From the NCBI RefSeq assembly GCF_009193255.1, contig NZ_WACG01000001.1, forward strand, positions 930,001 to 994,000: DNA of 64,000 bases, given 5' to 3'. Each line of letters starts with the position of its first letter. Position 1 is the stretch's first letter. The notes below the pieces were generated by a model. That model was not told the origin of the DNA. It saw only the letters and a program-made list of their open reading frames with translations, and searched no databases. Of the stretch, positions 34,556 through 42,299 are shown piece by piece. The position numbers were made by a program, and so were the translations under genes. Origin of the DNA: Arthrobacter koreensis. Its GTDB lineage: Bacteria; Actinomycetota; Actinomycetes; Actinomycetales; Micrococcaceae.

Positions 34556-35463
34556 GGCCCGGTGATCCCCGCGCGCTCTGCCAGCCAGCCGGCGGCGTCC
34601 GGCCACAGCACGGCCCCGGGACCACGGCGGAAGTACCCCATATGCCCGATTGCCGGCACACCGGCGTCGGACGTCGCGTAGGTCCGGGTCTGGACCTGCG
34701 CGTTGACCAGCTGGCGGGCAATCACGCCGATCTGCGCGGGCGTCGCCCAGGGGTCGTCATCCAGGCCCACGCACAGCACGCTGGTCCGCACGCGTGCCGT
34801 CCGCTCCCGGGCATGCATGGTGGGGTCGTCGAAGAAGTACCCGGGGGTCCTGGACCATTTGCTCCACTCCAGCATCGCAGCCGCGGGCATGTCCTCCCCG
34901 AGCCCCATCCGGCGCCCGGGAACGTAGCCCAGCACCCGTGCCGAGCCGGGACCCAGTACCCGCAGGATCAGTTCCACCCGTGCCCGCTCCGCCCGGTCCG
35001 GAATTGAACGGGTCACTCCGGCGTGGGAAGCCACGGTCATAAACCCGAGCAGCCCTTCTCCTCCGTTGTCCAGTGCGAGTGCATGGCCGCCCAGGCTGTG
35101 CCCGACGGCGACGTGAGGCAGGTCCGGATACCGTGCGCGCAGCCACGCCGCGGCTGCCGGAACGTCCACGTCCATCCAGTCCCGCATCCGCAGCCGCCGG
35201 TTCTCCCGGGCGCTGCCGGAGGATCCGGTTCCGCGGTAGTCGTAGGTCAGGACGGCGAAACCCCGGGTGGCCAGATACTCGGCAAAACCGCTGTACAGCC
35301 GCTGCGGAACAGCGGTGGCCGGATGGATGGCAACGGCGGCCTGAGGGTCCCCGTCCGGCGGCAGCCGCAGGATCCCGCTCAAACTGTCCTTGGTCCGCAC
35401 GCCAATGCTGACGTGCTCTGAAGGCGCCCCCGGCAGCCCAATATTTCGCATGCGAAATACCAT
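34552..35463 (-). CDS. Alpha/beta hydrolase, serine aminopeptidase/lipase-like
   Basis: The 303-residue product has the alpha/beta-hydrolase landmarks YDYRGTGSSG, nucleophile elbow GHSLGG, LCVGLDDDPWA for the acid and IGHMGYFRRG for the histidine. It lacks a signal peptide. The start could be 35463 (with AGAGAG upstream) or 35451, which lies inside an 18-bp palindrome; both give nearly the same protein. It is co-transcribed with the MarR gene by an ATGA overlap. The substrate is unknown; a detoxifying esterase under MarR control is plausible. Confidence 0.85.
   Translation of the reverse strand: MVFRMRNIGLPGAPSEHVSIGVRTKDSLSGILRLPPDGDPQAAVAIHPATAVPQRLYSGFAEYLATRGFAVLTYDYRGTGSSGSARENRRLRMRDWMDVDVPAAAAWLRARYPDLPHVAVGHSLGGHALALDNGGEGLLGFMTVASHAGVTRSIPDRAERARVELILRVLGPGSARVLGYVPGRRMGLGEDMPAAAMLEWSKWSRTPGYFFDDPTMHARERTARVRTSVLCVGLDDDPWATPAQIGVIARQLVNAQVQTRTYATSDAGVPAIGHMGYFRRGPGAVLWPDAAGWLAERAGITGP
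35442..35459. promoter_or_regulatory. Perfect 18-bp palindrome over the hydrolase start
   Basis: TATTTCGCATGCGAAATA is perfectly self-complementary and overlaps or directly follows the hydrolase start codon. Bound by a dimer such as the MarR protein of the same operon, it would block transcription. Its half-sites ATTTCG/CGAAAT with a 4-base centre equal those at 16572-16587. Confidence 0.6.
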
Positions 35464-35574
35464 AGGCCCAACTCTCTGACTGCACCAGAGCCTCCTCACT
35501 GGCTTCGGAACCGTTGCGATAAATGACCTTGTCAGGGCATTAGCGAACAGTAACGTTGCGTAATTCGCGTGAAG

Positions 35575-35593
35575 TTAGGCTAGGCTAACACTG
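35575..35593 (+). promoter_or_regulatory. DtxR/IdeR-type iron box
   Basis: TTAGGCTAGGCTAACACTG closely follows the known actinobacterial iron-box pattern TTAGGTTAGSCTAACCTAA, diverging only near the right end. It lies 79 bases before the siderophore-binding protein start, so the operon at 35672-40922 should be repressed when iron is plentiful. Confidence 0.8.
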
Positions 35594-35671
35594 CTGCGGA
35601 ATGAGTCCGCATACACCACCTTCATACGCCCCACGATCCCGCAGTGGCGGCGAGCATCCTAGGAGTACCCC

Positions 35672-36679
35672 TTGCGCTACCCCCTGCCCAAAAAGGCCCT
35701 GGCACTCTCTGCCACAGCCGTCCTGGCACTCACCCTCGGAGCCTGCAGCAGTGACGCTGCCGAGTCCGGACCCACCGCCAGCAGCTCATCCTCCGCGGAA
35801 TGGCCGCGCACCATCACGCACGAAGCCGGCGATACGGTTATCGACGCCCAGCCGGAGACCATCGTTTCCACCTCGCTGTCCGTCACGGGCACCCTGCTGG
35901 CCATCGACGCTCCGGTCACCGCGACGTCCGTGAGCAAGGCGCGCAGCGGCACCGCGGATGAAAACGGCTTCTTCTCGCAGTGGGCTGATACCGCCCTCGA
36001 ACGCGGAGTGGAGCCGCTCTACACCATTGGCGAACTGGATCTGGAAGCCGTGATCGCCGAAGATCCGGACCTGATTGTGGTGTCCACCTCCGGCGCGGAC
36101 TCAGTGCTGGACCAGTACGACGCCCTGAGCGACATCGCGCCGACCATCGTAGTCAACTACGGGGACCAGACCTGGCAGGACCTGGCCGTGGAACTGGGTG
36201 AAGCCACCGGGCTGGAGGACAAGGCGGCGTCTGTGGTTGAGGACTTCAACTCTTCGCTTGCTGAAACCGCCGACGCGCTGAACATCGAGCAGGGCACGAC
36301 GGCGTCGATCGTCAGCTATAACGCCGGTGACGTCTCCCCTGTAGGCAAGGGGACCGGCCCGCACGCCCAGCTGCTCGGCGCACTGGGCTTCACCGTCGCG
36401 GAACCGGATGAGCAGTACGACACCTCGGCCCAGAAGCGCGAGGATTTCGCCTTCACCTCGTACGAGGGCCTCTCTGCCTCCGTGACCGGGGACTACGCCT
36501 TCCTGATCAGCTCCACAGAGGACACCGTGGCAGCGTTCACCGCGGACCCGACGCTCGCAAACCTGCCCTCCGTCCAGGCAGGCCAGGTCTACTCAATGGG
36601 TCCGGAGTCCTTCCGCCTTGACTACTTCAGCGCCAGCGACATCGTGGAGTGGTTCAAGGACTCCTTCCCGGCCAAGTAG
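35672..36679 (+). CDS. fepB: Ferri-siderophore ABC transporter substrate-binding lipoprotein
   Basis: The 335-residue product has a lipobox LGAC (Cys 25) and the two-lobed FepB/FecB-type domain: ITHEAGDTVIDAQPETIVSTSLS, LEAVIAEDPDLIVVSTSGAD and a long backbone helix between lobes. It should capture an iron-loaded siderophore outside the membrane. The start is a TTG at 35672 with AGGAG 7 bases upstream; no better start exists near the signal peptide. First gene of a five-gene iron operon behind an iron box. The esterase at the end favours a catecholate siderophore. Confidence 0.9.
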   Translation: MRYPLPKKALALSATAVLALTLGACSSDAAESGPTASSSSSAEWPRTITHEAGDTVIDAQPETIVSTSLSVTGTLLAIDAPVTATSVSKARSGTADENGFFSQWADTALERGVEPLYTIGELDLEAVIAEDPDLIVVSTSGADSVLDQYDALSDIAPTIVVNYGDQTWQDLAVELGEATGLEDKAASVVEDFNSSLAETADALNIEQGTTASIVSYNAGDVSPVGKGTGPHAQLLGALGFTVAEPDEQYDTSAQKREDFAFTSYEGLSASVTGDYAFLISSTEDTVAAFTADPTLANLPSVQAGQVYSMGPESFRLDYFSASDIVEWFKDSFPAK

Positions 36680-36702
36680 CCGCACCAGAACGAAATCATT
36701 CC

Positions 36703-37722
36703 GTGTTCCAAACACCACGAAAGCAGCACCGGCAGGCAAGTGTCTGGGTCCTTGGCCTGACCCTGCTGGTGCTGCTGGCGTTTGCCAGTTTCGCCTCCGG
36801 CTCCCGCACCATCGCCCTCAGTGACACCTGGACAGCCCTGACCGACTTTGACCCTTCCCGGGATTCCCACCTGCTCGTGCGCCAGCTGCGGCTGCCACGC
36901 ACGTTCCTGGCCATCACGGTCGGCGCGGCCCTCGGCCTGGCCGGCGCGCTGATGCAGGCGCTAACCCGCAACCCCCTCGCCGAACCCGGCCTGCTCGGCG
37001 TCAACGCCGGCGCTGCCTTCGCGGTAGCCATCGGCCTGGGGTTCTTCGCTATGCGTTCCCCCTACGAGTACATGTGGCTGGGCTTCGCCGGTGCGGCGGC
37101 TTCCTCCGTGCTGGTTTACCTGCTGGGACGGGCGCACGACGCCGGGACCAATCCCGTTCGGCTGGTGCTGGCCGGTGCAGGGCTCTCCGTCATGCTGGGT
37201 GCCGGCACCAAGATCATCCTCATCGGCGGACCGGACGAGACCATCACTGCCTATGCCGCCTGGGCCTCCGGCTCCCTTCAGGGCCGAGGATACGACGTGC
37301 TCCCCTGGGTCCTCGGAGCTTGCCTGGCAGCCATGCTGGCATCCCTGCCGCTCTCCCAAAGCCTGGATTCAATGTCACTGGGCACTGACCTCGGCCGGAC
37401 CCTGGGCGTGCGGATCCGCCGAACCTGGGTCCTTGGTGCCTTGTCCATCCTTGTACTGGCAGGCGCGGCCACTGCCGCAGCCGGCCCCATCGCGTTCCTG
37501 GGCCTGGCGGCACCGCATGTGGCAAGGCTGATCACCGGGCCCAACCACCGGCGGCTGCTGCCGCTGTCCATGCTCTTCGGGGCCCTGCTGCTGCTGTTCG
37601 CCGATGTTGCCGGCCGCCTGGTGGCCGCACCCGCTGAGATCGGTGCCGGAGTCATGAGCGCGCTGGTTGGTGCCCCCTTCTTTATCGCCCTCGCCCGGCG
37701 GCGAAAGCTGGCAAAGCTGTGA
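36703..37722 (+). CDS. fepD: Siderophore ABC permease (FecCD family), subunit 1
   Basis: The protein of about 339 residues has nine or ten membrane helices and FecCD signatures: LRLPRTFLAITVGAALGLAGALMQALTRNPLAEPGLLGVNAGAA, then AAAGPIAFLGLAAPHVARLI. It forms half of the channel for the ferri-siderophore. The start is uncertain: a GTG at 36703 gives the normal length but a weak ribosome site, and a GTG at 36649 (overlapping the binding-protein gene, with GGAG upstream) is possible. The stop overlaps the second permease (GTGA). Confidence 0.9.
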   Translation: MFQTPRKQHRQASVWVLGLTLLVLLAFASFASGSRTIALSDTWTALTDFDPSRDSHLLVRQLRLPRTFLAITVGAALGLAGALMQALTRNPLAEPGLLGVNAGAAFAVAIGLGFFAMRSPYEYMWLGFAGAAASSVLVYLLGRAHDAGTNPVRLVLAGAGLSVMLGAGTKIILIGGPDETITAYAAWASGSLQGRGYDVLPWVLGACLAAMLASLPLSQSLDSMSLGTDLGRTLGVRIRRTWVLGALSILVLAGAATAAAGPIAFLGLAAPHVARLITGPNHRRLLPLSMLFGALLLLFADVAGRLVAAPAEIGAGVMSALVGAPFFIALARRRKLAKL

Positions 37723-38762
37723 TCCGCTCCGATCCCTCCCGAACTCGCACACTCTCACTGGGCCCCTTACGCCTGCGCTACCGCCGCCGGACACTGGTGA
37801 CCGGCGCAATACTGGCAGCTGCCGCCGTCGTCCTGGGCCTTGCCGGCATGCAGACCGGGACCATCTCGCTGGCCTTCGGCGACGTGCTGGGTGCACTATT
37901 TGGCCAAGGCGAGAACCGCAGTATCAAAGTCATCCAGAAGATCAGGCTGCCGCGCACACTCACCGCCCTGGGCGTCGGTGCATGCCTTGGTGCAGCCGGC
38001 GCCACGTTCCAGTCCATCTCCCGCAACGCGCTCGGCTCACCGGACATCATCGGCTTCACCACCGGTGCGGCCACCGGAGCGGTGGCCCAGATCATCCTGT
38101 TCGACGCCGGCCCCGGCGCCACTGCACTCGCAGCGGTTGCGGGCGGCCTGCTTGCCGCCGGCATCGTTTACCTGCTCTCGCTCAGCGGCGGCGTGACCGG
38201 GGGCTACCGGCTCGTCCTGATCGGTATCGGCGTGGGAGCCATGCTCACCGCTGTCAACACCATCCTGCTGGCAAAGGGAGACTCGGACCTCGCTGCCGAG
38301 GCGCATCTGTGGCTTTCCGGATCCCTGGCGGCGCGCAACTGGGGACACACGGTGCCGGTACTGGCCGCCGTCGTACTTCTGCTGCCGGTGCTGCTTGCGC
38401 TGTCCCGGAACCTGAACCAGATGGAAATGGGCGACGACGCCGCGCAGGCGCTGGGGATCCGCACCGAGCGGACGCGGATCCTGGCCATGACCGCAGCCGT
38501 GGGACTCACTGCCGTGGCCACGGCAGCCGCAGGACCGATCGTCTTTGTTGCCCTTGCGGCTCCGCAGCTGGCCTTCCGGCTGACCCGCTCCGAGGGCGTC
38601 CACATAGGTACCGGCGCCCTGATGGGCGCGGTGCTGGTGGCCGGCTCGGACCTGCTCTCCCAGCGCCTGCCAATCCAGGCCGCGGTGCCGATCGGCCTGA
38701 TGACCGGGCTGGTGGGCGGCGTGTACCTGCTCTGGCTCCTGACCCGCAGCAAGCAGGTGTAA
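37719..38762 (+). CDS. fepG: Siderophore ABC permease (FecCD family), subunit 2
   Basis: The 347-residue membrane protein repeats the FecCD pattern: IRLPRTLTALGVGACLGAAGATFQSISRNALGSPDIIGFTTGAA and AAAGPIVFVALAAPQLAFRLT. SPDIIGF is typical of the FepG side of the pair, while the neighbour carries EPGLLGV like FepD. The GTG start overlaps the previous stop. It completes the heterodimeric channel. Confidence 0.92.
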   Translation: MIRSDPSRTRTLSLGPLRLRYRRRTLVTGAILAAAAVVLGLAGMQTGTISLAFGDVLGALFGQGENRSIKVIQKIRLPRTLTALGVGACLGAAGATFQSISRNALGSPDIIGFTTGAATGAVAQIILFDAGPGATALAAVAGGLLAAGIVYLLSLSGGVTGGYRLVLIGIGVGAMLTAVNTILLAKGDSDLAAEAHLWLSGSLAARNWGHTVPVLAAVVLLLPVLLALSRNLNQMEMGDDAAQALGIRTERTRILAMTAAVGLTAVATAAAGPIVFVALAAPQLAFRLTRSEGVHIGTGALMGAVLVAGSDLLSQRLPIQAAVPIGLMTGLVGGVYLLWLLTRSKQV

Positions 38763-38785
38763 CCATGACCAGCAAGGAGAATCCC

Positions 38786-39586
38786 ATGGAAGACGTCCTT
38801 TCCGGCCGAGACCTGACCATCGGTTACGACGGCCGGACCGTCTCCGAGCACCTGGATGTGGTGATTCCGCCGGGCTCATTCACGGCCATCATTGGCCCGA
38901 ATGCCTGCGGCAAGTCCACCCTGTTGCGCGCCCTTTCACGCTTGCTGAAACCCCAGGCAGGCCAGGTGTTCCTGCAGGGAAAGGACATCGGGTCCTACCC
39001 CACCCGGGAGGCAGCCAGGCGGCTCGCGCTCCTGCCGCAGAGTTCGACGGCTCCGGACGGGATCACCGTAGCGGACCTGGTGGCGAGGGGACGCTTCCCG
39101 CACCAGTCGTTGCTGCGCCAGTGGTCCGAGGAGGACCAGAGCGCGGTCAGCGCTGCCCTGCAGGCGACCGGAGTGCAGGACCTGGCGGACCGGACGGTAG
39201 GCGAACTTTCAGGCGGGCAACGACAGCGCGTGTGGCTGGCCCTTGTACTGGCGCAGGACACCCCGGTGCTGCTGCTGGACGAACCGACAACCTTCCTGGA
39301 CATATCGCATCAGCTGGAAGTCCTGCGCCTGTGCCGCACCCTGCACCGGACGGGCAGGTACACGCTGGTGACCGTGCTGCATGAACTGGGACTGGCGTTT
39401 CGGTTCGCGGACCACGTGATTGCCATGAAGGACGGGCGGATCGTGGCGCAGGGGGCGCCGGCGCAGATCGCGACTCCGGAGCTCATGAAGGAGATCTACG
39501 GAATTGATGTCCTCGTCATTACGGACCCTGCCACCGGTGGTCCGATGGTCGTACCCCTGGAACCCGAGTACAGCGATGCGCGCTGA
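38786..39586 (+). CDS. fepC: Siderophore ABC transporter ATP-binding protein
   Basis: The 266-residue ATPase has Walker A GPNACGKST, Q-loop LLPQSSTAPDGITVADLVARGRFPHQ (the long form typical of FepC/FecE), signature [17 protein letters not shown], Walker B LLLDEPTTFLDISHQ and H-loop VLHEL. I favour the ATG at 38786, which has AAGGAGA at the right distance; an in-frame ATG at 38765 would add 7 residues. It overlaps the esterase start by 11 bases. Confidence 0.93.
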   Translation: MEDVLSGRDLTIGYDGRTVSEHLDVVIPPGSFTAIIGPNACGKSTLLRALSRLLKPQAGQVFLQGKDIGSYPTREAARRLALLPQSSTAPDGITVADLVARGRFPHQSLLRQWSEEDQSAVSAALQATGVQDLADRTVGELSGGQRQRVWLALVLAQDTPVLLLDEPTTFLDISHQLEVLRLCRTLHRTGRYTLVTVLHELGLAFRFADHVIAMKDGRIVAQGAPAQIATPELMKEIYGIDVLVITDPATGGPMVVPLEPEYSDAR

Positions 39587-40922
39587 GACACCGGGGGCTG
39601 CACCGGCGTTCCCGCCACCTCGCGAGCCTGTCCCCCAGCCACCGGCCGCCATCCATGTCCTGCCCGGGCATTTCCGCGCATACTGGGACTCACTGTCCGG
39701 ACCTGAACGCGTGCAGCTGCTGACCGGACGCGACGCCTGGGAAACCCCGCTCATTGAGGACGCGCCCGAAGCAGGACCGGATTACCGTGCCGTGACCTTC
39801 CTTTGCCTGGACCCGGAGGCATCCGCCGTGATCCTCTCCGCGAACGCCATGGTTCACCCGGACACCCTCGGATCCTGTGAGTTCGAAGCCCTGCCGGAAG
39901 GACTGTGGGCACTGACCTGGATCATGCCGGCTTCATGGGAGGCCAGCTACCGGATCACCGTACATAAAGGGCCCGGTACACCGCCCTGGCGTACGGCTGT
40001 GGACCGCCGCGGCGTCCGCCTGGCAGCAGACGCCGGAGGAACGGATCCCCGCAACCCGGCGCGGTCCACCGGCATGTCGGGAGCGGCGACGTCGGTGGCC
40101 CGGCTGCCTGCGGCGCCCCCATCCCCGTGGCTCGCAGCCCCGGTTCCCGCTGGAGCGGACGGGTCCAGCATTATGGGCGTGGCGCTCCGCCTAAACGGAC
40201 TGGCTCCGGCCGGAGCCGCGGCAGGAACCGGAACTGCTGCCGCGCACCACGTCCACGGTGCCCCCAGGCTGGAATTGCGCCACGTCCGTGACCGGCACAC
40301 CGGCAGGTCACGCAGGGTTTGGCTGTACCGTCCGCGCCAGCCCCAGTCGGGCCCGGCTCCGCTGCTGGTCCTGCACGATGGCCAGGTGTGGGCGCAATAC
40401 CAAAACCTCGCCGCCACCCTGGATGCAGCCATCGCTGACGGCACGCTGCCGCCGCTGTACGTAGCGATGGTGGACTCGGTGGACGCAGCAACGCGGGCAC
40501 GGGAGCTACCCGGACCGACCGGCACCGTGGATTTCACTGCCTGCGACCTCATTCCGGAGCTGCGGCGCTCGCTGCCGCTGTCACCGGACCCCCAAAGGAC
40601 CATCATCTCAGGGGCCAGTTACGGTGGCCTGGCTGCCTTGTGGCACGTGGCCCGATACCCGGAAACGTCCGCCGTCGCCCTGGCGCAGTCGCCGTCGCTG
40701 TGGAGGTACAACCTGCAGGAGCCGCTGCTGTCAGTCCCCGGCCGGATTCTGGTCCGGGTGCAGGCCGGAGTGTACGAGCCGAGTATCCATGTCCCGGCGC
40801 AGGCGCTTCACCACACGCTGGCTGCTGCCGGGGTGGACACCGGATTCCGTTCGATTACCGGCGGCCACGACTGGGCATGGTGGCATCCATGGCTCATCCG
40901 GGGACTGGCAGGAATCCTCTAG
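39576..40922 (+). CDS. fes: Enterochelin esterase-like protein
   Basis: The 448-residue protein has the two-domain Fes layout. Residues up to about 210 form the N-terminal domain (YRAVTFLCLDPEASAVILSAN, GLWALTWIMPASWEASYRIT). The rest is an esterase-D-type hydrolase with RVWLYRPRQP, VLHDGQVWA, nucleophile in SGASYGGLAAL and histidine in GGHDWAWW. Fes enzymes open imported catecholate siderophores in the cytoplasm to free iron. It overlaps the ATPase gene by 11 bases. No catecholate biosynthesis genes are in the window, so the siderophore may be foreign. Confidence 0.9.
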   Translation: MRAETPGAAPAFPPPREPVPQPPAAIHVLPGHFRAYWDSLSGPERVQLLTGRDAWETPLIEDAPEAGPDYRAVTFLCLDPEASAVILSANAMVHPDTLGSCEFEALPEGLWALTWIMPASWEASYRITVHKGPGTPPWRTAVDRRGVRLAADAGGTDPRNPARSTGMSGAATSVARLPAAPPSPWLAAPVPAGADGSSIMGVALRLNGLAPAGAAAGTGTAAAHHVHGAPRLELRHVRDRHTGRSRRVWLYRPRQPQSGPAPLLVLHDGQVWAQYQNLAATLDAAIADGTLPPLYVAMVDSVDAATRARELPGPTGTVDFTACDLIPELRRSLPLSPDPQRTIISGASYGGLAALWHVARYPETSAVALAQSPSLWRYNLQEPLLSVPGRILVRVQAGVYEPSIHVPAQALHHTLAAAGVDTGFRSITGGHDWAWWHPWLIRGLAGIL

Positions 40923-40931
40923 CGGTGGCGG

Positions 40932-41186
40932 CTACTCCCCGTCGTCCGGGAACTCCTCCCCCGCGTTCCGGGGGTAGTCGTCCTCTCCGTCGGCGGCGGA
41001 GCCATCACGCTCCTGGTCCAGGCGGTCCGCTTCAGACCCTCCCGGCAGGAGGGGATCGCCGTGTGGTCGGACGGGATCGTCAGCGCCGCCGTCTTCTTCC
41101 GGTTCGGGAACGGCAGGCAGCTGCTGTTCCAAGGTGTCTTCCTCAGTGCGGGAAGGAATTGCCGGTTCCTCAAAGGGCGTGGCCAT
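40932..41186 (-). CDS. Small acidic disordered protein
   Basis: The 84-residue product is rich in Glu, Asp, Pro and Gly with no hydrophobic core, probably unfolded. It ends with EADRLDQERDG...DDYPRNAGEEF, a tail style I know from small actinobacterial proteins of unknown function. GAGGAGAA stands 7 bases before the ATG at 41186, an excellent site, so it is very likely translated. It converges with the esterase gene, ending 9 bases from it, with no clear terminator between. Confidence 0.65.
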   Translation of the reverse strand: MATPFEEPAIPSRTEEDTLEQQLPAVPEPEEDGGADDPVRPHGDPLLPGGSEADRLDQERDGSAADGEDDYPRNAGEEFPDDGE

Positions 41187-41296
41187 AGCCGATTCTCCTC
41201 TGCAGCACGTGCGTGCCTTCGCCACAGGCGCGGGCATCGCGGGACGGGGTTAAAACCCTAGGCCATAAAACTCAATGAATCACCAATCCGAGTAAG

Positions 41297-41307
41297 TAGC
41301 CTGGCTA
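41297..41307. promoter_or_regulatory. TAGCC-T-GGCTA inverted repeat before a MarR gene
   Basis: Perfect 5-bp arms around one base lie 15 bases upstream of the -10-like TAGACT (41322-41327). The spot suits an autorepression operator for the MarR protein that follows. Confidence 0.4.
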
Positions 41308-41334
41308 GTATTCCGTTCGGCTAGACTTGTGCGC

Positions 41335-41832
41335 ATGCCTGAACACGCCAATCCCACAGGGGCCGGATACTGGTACGCCCAGTCCCCTGCAACCGCAGGC
41401 GGCGTGGACGTCCTCAATGCGCTCCGCGCGTACCGAGCCGCTGAAGCCGCCATGCGCCGCCGCACCCGCGATTCAATGCGCATGAACGAAACGGACCTGC
41501 TGGCCATCCGCTACGTCATGCAGGCCCGCCAGGCCGGCAAATCCATTGGGCCCAAGGACCTGTCCCGCGTCCTGAACATCTCCACAGCGTCCACCACAGC
41601 CCTGATCGACCGCCTGCAGAAGGGCGGATATCTGACCAGGCGGCCGCACCCTACGGACCGGCGGGCCCTGGAGATCATCCCCACCGAAAACGCTGACCTC
41701 GAAGTCCGCGACACGCTCGGTGCAATGCACCGCAAAATGCTGGACACCGCCGAGGCGCTGACCCCTCAAGAGGCAGGAACCATCACCCGGTTCCTGCAGG
41801 AGATGACCCGGGTTCTCGACGCCGACGGGTAG
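41335..41832 (+). CDS. MarR-family transcriptional regulator
   Basis: The 165-residue protein has a MarR winged helix: GPKDLSRVLNISTASTTALIDRLQKGGYLTRRPHPTDRRALEIIPTEN, with flanking dimerisation helices. TAGACT at 41322-41327 lies 7 bases before the ATG, so the message is probably leaderless; a GTG 6 bases earlier is the alternative start. The next gene (41923) probably belongs to its regulon. The ligand is unknown. Confidence 0.88.
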   Translation: MPEHANPTGAGYWYAQSPATAGGVDVLNALRAYRAAEAAMRRRTRDSMRMNETDLLAIRYVMQARQAGKSIGPKDLSRVLNISTASTTALIDRLQKGGYLTRRPHPTDRRALEIIPTENADLEVRDTLGAMHRKMLDTAEALTPQEAGTITRFLQEMTRVLDADG

Positions 41833-41887
41833 TATGGTTGTCCAAACTTTACTTAGCAGGAGCCTTAGTTTATAAATAGTCTGTCTA

Positions 41888-41900
41888 GCTAGTTGCTAGC
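41888..41900. promoter_or_regulatory. GCTAG-TTG-CTAGC inverted repeat before the 82-residue gene
   Basis: Perfect 5-bp arms with a 3-base centre, 22 bases before the start codon at 41923. It resembles the repeat before the MarR gene, so both may be bound by that regulator. Confidence 0.35.
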
Positions 41901-41922
41901 CTACCTATCGAAGGGTGCAGTC

Positions 41923-42171
41923 ATGACGGTTATCAATTCCCAGCAGGTCCCCGCTTTCCCCGCCACGGATGATGAATCCCTTTCCTCCCTCGCCATGGCT
42001 GCCTCGAATCTCGAAGCCCAGCAGTGGGCCGTGGACCGCGCAGAGCAGGTCCTCACCGAACTGGTGCAGAGCGCGGTGAACGAGGGGCTGGAGACTGGCA
42101 GCATCGCCGCAGTAGCCGGACTGACTCCGGAGGAAATCGAAAAGATCTCGGCCGAAGGCACCGTAGCCTAG
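41923..42171 (+). CDS. 82-residue protein with HTH-like C-terminus
   Basis: The product is mostly helical. Residues about 45-80 (SAVNEGLETGSIAAVAGLTPEEIEKI) look like a helix-turn-helix of the sort found in sigma-factor region 4 or small DNA-binding proteins, but without a basic surface. AAGGG lies 8 bases before the ATG. It follows a MarR gene by 90 bases in a short AT-rich gap with its own promoter-like sequences. I do not recognise a named family. Confidence 0.6.
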   Translation: MTVINSQQVPAFPATDDESLSSLAMAASNLEAQQWAVDRAEQVLTELVQSAVNEGLETGSIAAVAGLTPEEIEKISAEGTVA

Positions 42172-42299
42172 GCCTCCTTAACCCCGCCGCCGCGCTTCTC
42201 GCCGCAGGCTGCAACGTGTCACATATCTACTCTTAGCCCGAGCGCCCCAACCTCGCGCTAACGTGGTCCATGACACATCCGCAGCTGCAAAGGAGAAGC

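Noticed and set aside
37667-38764. A long N-terminal extension (about 370 codons) to the siderophore ATPase frame
   Set aside because: It lies in another frame over the permease gene and is Arg/Pro/Gly-rich; the ATPase domain begins with a good ribosome site at 38774-38780.
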